Positions 37,358 to 45,072 of a stretch of 64,000 bases of DNA are shown here, piece by piece. The notes beneath the pieces are model-generated. The model ran no database searches and was not told where the DNA came from. It saw nothing but the letters and a program-made list of their open reading frames with translations. Source of the stretch: Planctomycetota bacterium (lineage in GTDB: Bacteria; Planctomycetota; Planctomycetia; Pirellulales; Pirellulaceae); contig QWPJ01000072.1 of the NCBI GenBank assembly GCA_003671195.1, forward strand, positions 1-64,000. Reading direction: 5' to 3'. The position numbers and the translations under genes are program-made. Every line of letters starts with the position of its first letter. Position 1 is the stretch's first letter.

Positions 37358-38449
37358 ATGCTCTTGTCGGAAATTGCAAGAAAACAGATCGAGGAGTTCG
37401 CCAAAGCCCATGGTTTTCACTCGGTAGGGTTCGTTCCTTCTGAAGATGCGGAAACCTACCCCGAGTTTTGCGACTGGCTCGATCGCGGTTACGCCGCATC
37501 GATGGGTTACCTCGAAAAACGCAAAGATGCTTACCGAAACCCCACCGGCGTGCTTCCCGAATGCCGAACCGCCGTGCTCTTGACACTTCCCTACCAAGGC
37601 CATCCTGGGACGAAATCAGTGACCAAGCAGGGTAAAAAAAGAACCCTACCTGGGCCGTCCGAACCGACATTTGGATCCTACGCAGCGGCCTCCGAGGACT
37701 ATCACATCTGGATTCGCAGAAAGCTCAAACCTTTGGTTCGGGAGCTTCATGCCATGTTTCCAAAATGCCTGACGCGCGCCGTGGTCGACACGGCCCCACT
37801 TTTGGAGCGGCATTACGCGAACCGAGCCGGGCTCGGCTGGATCGGGAAAAATACCATGCTTCTGAATCGACAGATCGGAAGCTATTTTTTCCTTTGTGCG
37901 ATCCTTACCCAAGCCGACATCGCAGGTAAGCAAGTCCCGTCGGCAAAGGACCATTGCGGGACGTGCACGGCGTGTCTGGACGCATGTCCGACCGGTGCCT
38001 TCGCCGCGCCTTATGTGCTCGACGCGAATCGATGCATCAGCTTCTGGACCATCGAGCATCGAGGTCCAATTCCTCAAGCCGTTCGTCCCTCCTTGGGGCC
38101 TTGGATCTTTGGCTGCGACATATGCCAGATGGTTTGCCCCTGGAATCAACATATAAACACAGAAATCCCCGACGAAAACAAGCCTTTTGGAGTCCAAGAA
38201 AAAGCCGATTGCTCCCACTGGCTGAGCCTCGATCAAGAAAGCTTCGACAGGCTCTATCGAAAAACGCCGTTTTGGAGAACTGGGCTTTTGAGCATGCAAC
38301 GCAATGCTCTGATCGTCGCTGGGAACCTTCGGGAGCCCACCGCGTTTCCTTGGATCCAACAGTTCATCAACCATCCGAACCACGATCTTATGGAGCTAGC
38401 CCACTGGGCGCTCGAACAGTACCGCTCAGGCACTAATCAAGAGAAGTAG
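37358..38449 (+). CDS. queG: Epoxyqueuosine reductase
   Basis: The 363-residue product has the QueG layout: an N-terminal cobalamin-binding part (LSEIARKQIEEFAKAHGFHSVGFVP, LERHYANRAGLGWIGKN), then ferredoxin-like Fe-S motifs CGTCTACLDACPTGAF and GCDICQMVCPWN, and C-terminal HEAT-like helices. It reduces epoxyqueuosine to queuosine in tRNA, using cobalamin and two 4Fe-4S clusters. The cysteines of both clusters are present. Length is normal. Confidence 0.95.
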   Translation: MLLSEIARKQIEEFAKAHGFHSVGFVPSEDAETYPEFCDWLDRGYAASMGYLEKRKDAYRNPTGVLPECRTAVLLTLPYQGHPGTKSVTKQGKKRTLPGPSEPTFGSYAAASEDYHIWIRRKLKPLVRELHAMFPKCLTRAVVDTAPLLERHYANRAGLGWIGKNTMLLNRQIGSYFFLCAILTQADIAGKQVPSAKDHCGTCTACLDACPTGAFAAPYVLDANRCISFWTIEHRGPIPQAVRPSLGPWIFGCDICQMVCPWNQHINTEIPDENKPFGVQEKADCSHWLSLDQESFDRLYRKTPFWRTGLLSMQRNALIVAGNLREPTAFPWIQQFINHPNHDLMELAHWALEQYRSGTNQEK

Positions 38450-38472
38450 TAGCTCGATCCAGAGCCCCAGGG

Positions 38473-38826
38473 CTAGGCGTTCGATTGCTTTCTCAAGAGC
38501 GCAAATCCGAAGATCCCTGAACTGTGTCCGTCGGAGAACCGAACATTATAGGCGTAATTTCCCACAGGATGCATCGAGTCGATCCGCAAGGGCTGAGCTT
38601 CCTGGAGGGGGATCACTTGGAGCAACCCACCACTCCGATCAGCCTTGCGGTCCTCAACGCCCTTCTTCTTTTCTTTACAGGTCGCACAAGGACAGGCTGC
38701 CCGGAGTTCGCCCGGGGTCCATTCGCAAGCCGTCGAATCGCTCCATTGGATCTTGATACCACCCCGCTCCGTACGCTCGATTGAACAAGGAATGACGTCC
38801 ATCGGTCCTACCCTACTATTCCGCAT
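38473..38826 (-). CDS. DUF971-domain protein
   Basis: The product (about 117 residues from ATG 38826; a GTG at 38850 is an alternative) matches the DUF971/gamma-butyrobetaine hydroxylase N-terminal-like domain: IKIQWSDSTACEWTPGELRAACPCATC and YAYNVRFSDGHSSGIFGFALL. The family often accompanies Fe-S or carnitine-related genes; CPCATC may bind metal. It converges on queG with 23 bp between stop codons. Confidence 0.8.
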   Translation of the reverse strand: MRNSRVGPMDVIPCSIERTERGGIKIQWSDSTACEWTPGELRAACPCATCKEKKKGVEDRKADRSGGLLQVIPLQEAQPLRIDSMHPVGNYAYNVRFSDGHSSGIFGFALLRKQSNA

Positions 38827-38914
38827 GAGGTAACTTGCGTCTAAAATCACATCTCAATTTAGGGTCGAGTCAAGTACGACGCAATCCACACCGCCGATTC
38901 AAGATGGTAGGCAG

Positions 38915-39871
38915 ATGAGCTTTCCCTTCCGACGATTATTCATTGCGGGCCATCAAGGAATGGTGGGCGCATCGGTCTGCCGATTGCTGCAAAGCCAACA
39001 TCCAGAAGTCGAATTGGTTCTTAGGTCGCGGCAGGATCTTGATCTGACACAGGCCAGTCAAGTCGACCGTTTTTTTCAAGAAACAAAACCCGACGCGGTC
39101 ATTTTCGCAGCCGCAAAAGTAGGCGGAATCCTTGCCAATGCCTCCTTCCCCGTCGAGTTTCTTTCCGAGAATGTTCGGATGGCCATCAACGCCATCGAAT
39201 CGGCCCACCGAAGCGGAGTCCAAAGGTTTCTGTTCCTAGGTTCGACATGCATCTATCCCAAGCATGCGCCGCAACCGCTGTGCGAGCCGAGCCTGCTTTC
39301 GAGTCCCCTCGAATCGACCAACGAAGCCTATGCGTTGGCAAAGATCGTCGGTTTGAAGTTGTGCCAATACTACCGAACGCAATTCAAAGCGGTCTACCAC
39401 AGCGCCATGCCCACGAACCTTTATGGGCCGGGCGACAACTACCATCCTGAGCACAGCCATGTGATCCCAGGCCTGCTACGCCGCATTCACGAAGCCAAAG
39501 TGCAAAACGCCCCAACGGTAACACTATGGGGATCTGGAACTCCCCGACGGGAGTTCCTCTACGTGGATGATCTTGCAAGGGCTCTGGTTCATCTTTTGAC
39601 TCTCGATTCGCCCCCGGACTGGATCAACGTAGGGACCGGAGAGGAAATCTCGATCCTGGAACTTGCAAAACGGATCGCCAAGACCGTCGGATACACTGGA
39701 ACCTTCGGCCTAGATACCAGCAAGCCCGACGGGACTCCCCTGAAACGTACCGACCCGAGCCTCATTTTTTCAACAGGTTGGAATCCCAAAATCGAACTGG
39801 CCGACGGATTGGTTCGCACGTATCAAGATTTTCTAATTCGGATCGAAAGGGGAAACCTACGTAGCAAATAA
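38915..39871 (+). CDS. fcl: GDP-L-fucose synthase
   Basis: The 318-residue product is an SDR-family epimerase/reductase with an N-terminal GHQGMVGASVCR nucleotide motif, LGSTCIYPKHAPQPLCE, an AYALAKIVGLKLCQYYR catalytic region with YxxxK, MPTNLYGPGDNYHPEHSHVIPGL, and RREFLYVDDLARA. It converts GDP-4-keto-6-deoxymannose to GDP-L-fucose with NADPH. It leads the plus-strand GDP-sugar cluster with gmd next. Confidence 0.92.
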   Translation: MSFPFRRLFIAGHQGMVGASVCRLLQSQHPEVELVLRSRQDLDLTQASQVDRFFQETKPDAVIFAAAKVGGILANASFPVEFLSENVRMAINAIESAHRSGVQRFLFLGSTCIYPKHAPQPLCEPSLLSSPLESTNEAYALAKIVGLKLCQYYRTQFKAVYHSAMPTNLYGPGDNYHPEHSHVIPGLLRRIHEAKVQNAPTVTLWGSGTPRREFLYVDDLARALVHLLTLDSPPDWINVGTGEEISILELAKRIAKTVGYTGTFGLDTSKPDGTPLKRTDPSLIFSTGWNPKIELADGLVRTYQDFLIRIERGNLRSK

Positions 39872-39957
39872 CCGCGAAGGCCTGTATCCTATTCGGCCTG
39901 TAGGCGATCCCTTAACCATCTGTTTTCGAAGAAAGAATCCAAGGAAAGAACGACGCA

Positions 39958-40971
39958 ATGGGCAAATCAGCATTGATTACCGGGATCACCGGACAAGATG
40001 GCTCCTACTTGGCCGAGCTTTTGCTTGAGAAAGGTTACCTCGTGCATGGACTCGTCCGACGCAGCTCGAGCTTTAGCACCGGACGTATCGACCACCTCTA
40101 CAAAGACATCCACGAGAATTCCCGCCTGCTGCTCCATTACGGAGATCTGACCGATGGACAAGCCCTTAGCAACTTGGTCCTGAACCTTGAACCCGATGAA
40201 ATCTACAATCTCGGTGCCCAAAGCCATGTTCGTGTTTCTTTCGACCAGCCTGTCTACACATTGATGACCGACGGTGTGGGGGCTTTGAATGTTCTTGAAG
40301 CAGCCAGAATTCTCAACCAGAAAAAGCCGGTCCGAGTTTACCAAGCGAGCTCCTCCGAGATGTACGGAGCGGTCCTAGAAACCCCTCAAAAAGAATCCAC
40401 ACCCTTCAACCCCCAGAGCCCTTACGCCTGTGCCAAGGTCTACGCGTTCTTCCAAACTGTGAATTATCGCCGGAGCTACGGACTGTTTGCATGCAACGGT
40501 ATCTTGTTCAACCATGAGTCCCCGCGTCGAGGGGAGACCTTCGTGACTCGGAAAATCACCCGAGCCGCTACCCGGATAAAATTGGGACTACAGAAAAAAC
40601 TGTTCCTGGGCAACCTCGATGCAAAACGCGACTGGGGTTACGCTAAAGATTATGTCGAGGCGATGTGGCTTATGCTCCAGCATCATCAACCCGATGATTT
40701 CGTCATCGCCACTGGGAACACTTACTCGATCCGAGAATTCCTACAGATGGTCTTTTCTAAACTCGACCTCGACTGGCAGAAATTCGTCGAGATCGACCCT
40801 CGCTATTTCCGGCCTGCAGAAGTTGAACTCCTGCTCGGTGACCCCTCGAAAGCCAAGAACTCCCTCGGTTGGACTTCCAAAACATCCTTAGACGAACTGG
40901 CGTCCATCATGGTCGAACATGACCTTGAATTGGCAAGACGCGAACAACACAATCATTCATTTCAGCAGTAA
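39958..40971 (+). CDS. gmd: GDP-mannose 4,6-dehydratase
   Basis: The 337-residue product shows [64 protein letters not shown] with the catalytic Glu, [10 protein letters not shown] with YxxxK, and [16 protein letters not shown]. It makes GDP-4-keto-6-deoxy-D-mannose, the substrate of Fcl upstream. The usual STSE reads SSSE, a conservative Thr-to-Ser change. A ribosome site AAGGAAAGA lies upstream. The next gene is a paralogue. Confidence 0.93.
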   Translation: MGKSALITGITGQDGSYLAELLLEKGYLVHGLVRRSSSFSTGRIDHLYKDIHENSRLLLHYGDLTDGQALSNLVLNLEPDEIYNLGAQSHVRVSFDQPVYTLMTDGVGALNVLEAARILNQKKPVRVYQASSSEMYGAVLETPQKESTPFNPQSPYACAKVYAFFQTVNYRRSYGLFACNGILFNHESPRRGETFVTRKITRAATRIKLGLQKKLFLGNLDAKRDWGYAKDYVEAMWLMLQHHQPDDFVIATGNTYSIREFLQMVFSKLDLDWQKFVEIDPRYFRPAEVELLLGDPSKAKNSLGWTSKTSLDELASIMVEHDLELARREQHNHSFQQ

Positions 40972-40986
40972 ACCTGGATCTCAACC

Positions 40987-41979
40987 ATGCGTGCAGTCAT
41001 CACCGGAATCACGGGCCAGGATGGTTCGTACTTGACCGATTTGCTCTTAGCCAAAGGCTACGAGGTCCACGGAATCGTTCGCAGAAGTAGCACGCTACAA
41101 CGGCCTCGGCTGGACCAACAGGTCCACGATCAATCGATCTATGGAAAGCGGCTATTCCTGCACTACTCCGATCTTACCGATACCACATCGCTTCGACGTA
41201 TCCTCAGCAGGATCGTTCCCGATGAGTTTTATCACCTCGCGGGCCAATCCCATGTCGGGCTAAGCTTTGAAATCCCCGAGAGCACCTGCGAATTGACCGC
41301 CATGGGTACTTTGCGGATCTTGGAAATCCTAAGGGACCTGTCCCCTTCCCCTCGTTTCCTACACGCAAGTAGTCGTGAAATCTTCGGGACCCCTATCTGC
41401 TCACCCCAAAACGAAGACACCCCACTTAATCCAAACTCCCCCTACGGCGCCGCAAAAGCTTTTGCCAACCAGTTAGTCAAGATCTACCGAGACTCCTTAG
41501 GCCTCTTCGGTTGCAATGCCATTTGCTACAACCACGAGAGCCCACGCCGAGCAGAAAACTTCGTCACAAGAAAAATCAGTATCGCTGCGGCATCGATCAA
41601 ACTAGGACTCCAAAGCGAATTGGTCCTCGGCAATATCGACTCGTCTCGAGATTGGGGCTGCGCTCCTGAATTCGTAGAAGCCATGTGGCTAATGCTTCAG
41701 CAGCCAACCCCCAAAGACTATATCCTTGCCACAGGCAAAACCCATAGCGTTCGTGAATTTCTCGAACTTGCATTCCAACATGTTGGACTCGATTGGAAAA
41801 CTTACTACCGCCACGATCCCCGATTTCAACGCCCTGTTGAGCCAGAAAACCTCAGGGGCGACGCAAGCCGTGCCTCAACGGAACTTGGCTGGAAACCAAA
41901 AACATCCTTGGCCCAACTCGCCGCGATGATGGTCGATCAGGATTTGCATCGACTCGAAAAATCGATGCTCGAAAAGTAA
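40987..41979 (+). CDS. Second GDP-mannose 4,6-dehydratase paralogue
   Basis: Fifteen bases after gmd, this 330-residue product is clearly homologous ([105 protein letters not shown]). The active-site strand reads HASSREIFG where the upstream copy has QASSSEMYG, so a conserved Ser is Arg next to the catalytic Glu. It could make the same product or a different GDP-deoxysugar (for example on the rhamnose or perosamine branch). Identity to the first copy looks moderate, so the duplication is not recent. Confidence 0.85.
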   Translation: MRAVITGITGQDGSYLTDLLLAKGYEVHGIVRRSSTLQRPRLDQQVHDQSIYGKRLFLHYSDLTDTTSLRRILSRIVPDEFYHLAGQSHVGLSFEIPESTCELTAMGTLRILEILRDLSPSPRFLHASSREIFGTPICSPQNEDTPLNPNSPYGAAKAFANQLVKIYRDSLGLFGCNAICYNHESPRRAENFVTRKISIAAASIKLGLQSELVLGNIDSSRDWGCAPEFVEAMWLMLQQPTPKDYILATGKTHSVREFLELAFQHVGLDWKTYYRHDPRFQRPVEPENLRGDASRASTELGWKPKTSLAQLAAMMVDQDLHRLEKSMLEK

Positions 41980-41989
41980 CAGAGCCGTC

Positions 41990-43408
41990 TTAACGTTCTT
42001 CTACGACCTGCCATCGCTGCATGCGCTCATGCATCTCCTGTTGATTCTTAGAAGCCTCCTGCATGGCTCCGATAAGGGGTTGGACAAGTCCTAGGGTGGC
42101 CTGCTCGTAACGGCAAGCTTGTTCAAGGTGCCAATCTCTTAACGAATCGTCCCCTGTGAGCCCCTTGCAAAACGCAAGACTCAAATGGACCATCGGCAAG
42201 TCTAAGCCCTCTACGAGCCATTGCTGAAGCTGCTTCTGAAGTTCCAATAGCTCCGACTGAGGTCTCAGTAAGCTTCTAGCCATGATGTCTTGGACCCTTG
42301 GGCCTGCACGACTGGTTCGAAGGAATTTCACCAAGCAATAGGCTACTTCTCTAAGGTTTCTCGGTTCTTTCAAAGCGGCCTCGGCCCGTCGCTCTAGGGA
42401 TGCAAGATAAGCATCGATCGAGTCTTGGTCCCGGTGGATCTTGTACCCTTCCAATGTGACCTGCTCTGCCCTGCCCCACTCGCCGAGCCCTTCGTAAAGA
42501 GAGGCAAGCTGCACGCGGTAGGCTCGATTCCATGGATCGGCACGCAGTCCATCGGCCATCCGTTCAGCACCCGTTCTCAACACCGTCTGACGTTCTTGAT
42601 CCTTTCCCAATCTCTTCAACAATGCGGCAAAACCCAGGCTTTGCGAGACATCGGATTCAAATACCTTGCGATACTTCGACTCCGCCTCGTCCAGGCGGCC
42701 ATCCCAAAACGCCTTCATCGATTCGAGCAAAGCAATCTGTTCAGGACGCACCCCTGAGGCCCTCTCCAGATGCCAATCCAACTCCTCGAGTAGTTCTTGG
42801 CGTTGGGACTCTCCGAGGGTTGACTCCTCCAACTTCCCGACACATTGACTGGCTTTCCAAAAATGCGCTATTCCCAGTCCTGTCGAATCCCTTGGCGATA
42901 AGCTTTCAAGAATCCGCTCGGCGGATCCTGCGTTTCCATTTTGAATTTCTACCAAAGAGTACAGGAATTTGCGGTCTGCGTTTGCAAACTCCGTGTCTCC
43001 AATCCACCGCATCGCCGCCCGAACTCCTTTCGGTCCGTCTTGCTTGCTGTATGCATTTTGGACACGCGCCAGATAGCGATTTAGAATCCGCTCGCGATTA
43101 AACGCCACGAGCAAACAACTCGCCATCACGCTCGATCCTAGCAAACAGAAAGGGATGCTGCAGAGAAACGCTTGCCGACGCTGCCCTCGGTAAAAGAACC
43201 CCGCAATCGGGTAGCTGATAAGTTGTGCTAGAAACCAGAAGAATTGGCCAAGTTTACGGTTCAACGATCGATAGAAACCAACGGGACGATCCGAATCCTC
43301 AAAGTTCCCACGATCTAGGAAGCTCCCGAAGAAGCGAAGCGTTATTTCCAATAGATCGGAGATCCATGCGATGATTCGAACGGGGAGATCCGTCAAAAAT
43401 CTCAACAT
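41990..43408 (-). CDS. Membrane-anchored TPR-like protein, exosortase-associated
   Basis: The ATG at 43408 is chosen because the upstream frame overlaps the exosortase-like gene. The product of about 472 residues has an N-terminal part with two hydrophobic segments (near FWFLAQLISYPIAGFF and SIPFCLLGSSVMASCLLVAF), then helical repeats of TPR character (SLVEIQNGNAGSAERILESL, KAFWDGRLDEAESKYRKVFES, SLYEGLGEWGRAEQVTLEG). It lies 13 bp after the exosortase-like stop. The second exosortase gene in this locus has a similarly placed partner at 53126-54757. Function unknown; a scaffold for sorting or EPS export is inferred. Confidence 0.65.
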   Translation of the reverse strand: MLRFLTDLPVRIIAWISDLLEITLRFFGSFLDRGNFEDSDRPVGFYRSLNRKLGQFFWFLAQLISYPIAGFFYRGQRRQAFLCSIPFCLLGSSVMASCLLVAFNRERILNRYLARVQNAYSKQDGPKGVRAAMRWIGDTEFANADRKFLYSLVEIQNGNAGSAERILESLSPRDSTGLGIAHFWKASQCVGKLEESTLGESQRQELLEELDWHLERASGVRPEQIALLESMKAFWDGRLDEAESKYRKVFESDVSQSLGFAALLKRLGKDQERQTVLRTGAERMADGLRADPWNRAYRVQLASLYEGLGEWGRAEQVTLEGYKIHRDQDSIDAYLASLERRAEAALKEPRNLREVAYCLVKFLRTSRAGPRVQDIMARSLLRPQSELLELQKQLQQWLVEGLDLPMVHLSLAFCKGLTGDDSLRDWHLEQACRYEQATLGLVQPLIGAMQEASKNQQEMHERMQRWQVVEER

Positions 43409-43421
43409 ACAGCAAACACCC

Positions 43422-44942
43422 TTATCGAATCGAATCGCCGATCGCTGCTCCGAAACCCAACTGCTTCTCGATCGCTTCAACCCATCGTGCATGCAACTCC
43501 TTTTGCTCCTTGCGCTGCTTCTCGGTAATCGGACGGACCGACTCGTGCACTAAGGAAACCTGAACGACCGGTCCCGGTAACGTACTATCCCCGACGATAC
43601 GAACCCCCTTGGTCACCACATAAGCTTCTTCAACAATCGATCGTTTCAAGCCGAAACTGAAGCTGCCCTTGTCGTCAGATAACACAAGGTCGGGCTTCCA
43701 GCCGTACCATCGCCAAAGCCAATCTGGTTCTGGTAACGCTATCCAAATACCATCGATTCGAAGTTTCATGCTCCCCTCGCGGCTCTGGTCTGGAGTCAGC
43801 TCCCACTCCCGATGATTCCAATCTGGTGTCTGTCGAAACACAGGGATAAAACTTTCCGATGATTTCGTTGCCTGTCCAATCTTCCATCCCTCGACGGCCG
43901 ACTCAAGCTTCAAACTCTCGACAGTTGAAATCGCTTCTGATTGTCTGAGATTCAACCCCTGCGCCCACTGGCCTTTGTAGAATGACCAACCGCCGAGAGA
44001 AGCAATACCAACCAACATGGACCAAAGGGCTATCCAAGAAACTCTCGATTCAAGAGAGTTGTTTTTATTGGCCAATTCAATCTTCCTTGCATCGATGGAC
44101 GTGTCCGACTCCTTGTCGCTAGAGGGTCCCGAGAAAGCTGAGAAAAACTGATCACCGCTCCATGTGAGCATCATGACACTTGCAAAAAGGACCATCGAGG
44201 CAGTTCCGCTGTTATAAGAAACTTTCGCCATTTGCCCATCTTGGATAATCGCCTCAACTGCGATCCAGGCCCCTTGGGCCACGATTGCCCAAAACAACAG
44301 CACGACCAGTAAATAAAGGAATCGGGGAAAACGGTATCCTTTGAAACATCCATAGGCCATCACCAATAAAACCATTGGGTAGATAAGCCTAAGGCCCGAG
44401 CACGATTCATTCTGTAGAAAATCAGTACTGACAAGCCCAATCACATTCCCCTTCGCAAAGTAGAACACCTTGTAAATATCCAACAGACAACCGGCAAAAC
44501 TACTAGCTAGCCATTGCGCAAGCGAGTGCAACCAAGGAGCAGTCTTCCATAACGACAGAGGAACCATACAAAGCAACAGCCCCATATAGAACAAGCGGTT
44601 CTTTGAGAAGCCCGAGACCAAGGCGATCAATGCGGCAAAGCACAAGCCTGCTCCGCGAAAAACCCAAACCGGCTCGTTTGAAAGAACTCCTCGAAGGCAC
44701 GCCCCAACGGCTGCCGAAACGATCACAATCAAAAACCGCACTCGGATCGACTGCTCATCCGCAATGGCTCTTGAAAAAGGAGAGACAATTCCCGTCAAAA
44801 CCGTAAAAGCGAAAACCAAGAAAAACAAAGCCAAGTCGATCGACAAGCCCGCAAAAACAATCTGCCTTAGGATCAACCCAATAGCAGGGATTTGCATTGC
44901 TACTGCCGCGATTAACAGTGCGATGGTGATCTTTCTATCCAT
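43422..44942 (-). CDS. Exosortase-like protein lacking the conserved Arg and His
   Basis: The 506-residue product has about eight N-terminal membrane helices and the exosortase cysteine motif FLQNESCSGLRLIYP with Cys181. At the position of the conserved N-x-x-R motif it reads AQGAWIAVEA (Trp226 at the Arg site), and the His-containing segment is SGTASM, without His. After another helix, a soluble C-terminal part resembles the EpsI-like domain often fused or adjacent to exosortases (LPEPDWLWRWYGW). The intact exosortase at 54744 shows all three residues, which makes the loss here clear. It may be inactive or modify substrates differently. It is followed by the TPR-like gene. Confidence 0.75.
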   Translation of the reverse strand: MDRKITIALLIAAVAMQIPAIGLILRQIVFAGLSIDLALFFLVFAFTVLTGIVSPFSRAIADEQSIRVRFLIVIVSAAVGACLRGVLSNEPVWVFRGAGLCFAALIALVSGFSKNRLFYMGLLLCMVPLSLWKTAPWLHSLAQWLASSFAGCLLDIYKVFYFAKGNVIGLVSTDFLQNESCSGLRLIYPMVLLVMAYGCFKGYRFPRFLYLLVVLLFWAIVAQGAWIAVEAIIQDGQMAKVSYNSGTASMVLFASVMMLTWSGDQFFSAFSGPSSDKESDTSIDARKIELANKNNSLESRVSWIALWSMLVGIASLGGWSFYKGQWAQGLNLRQSEAISTVESLKLESAVEGWKIGQATKSSESFIPVFRQTPDWNHREWELTPDQSREGSMKLRIDGIWIALPEPDWLWRWYGWKPDLVLSDDKGSFSFGLKRSIVEEAYVVTKGVRIVGDSTLPGPVVQVSLVHESVRPITEKQRKEQKELHARWVEAIEKQLGFGAAIGDSIR

Positions 44943-44989
44943 TTGACCAATCGCCCCTTAGCATAATCCAACCCAACGATTTAATGAAA

Positions 44990-45011
44990 GACGCGTCGAT
45001 GTCGACGCGTC
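44990..45011. terminator. Perfect 10-bp inverted repeat in the gap after the tyrosine kinase gene
   Basis: GACGCGTCGA at 44990-44999 and TCGACGCGTC at 45002-45011 are perfect inverted arms with only TG between them. It lies downstream of the tyrosine autokinase and upstream of the exosortase-like gene on the minus strand. No T-run follows on that strand, so it may instead be a protein-binding site. Confidence 0.4.
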
Positions 45012-45072
45012 GCTTAACAAAGGTCTAAGGCCATCGAATTTCGCGAAATTGGCCTCGGTGACGGCGATCAAT

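Noticed and set aside
37646-38383. 245-codon minus-strand ORF
   Set aside because: It lies opposite queG, whose Fe-S and cobalamin motifs leave no doubt.
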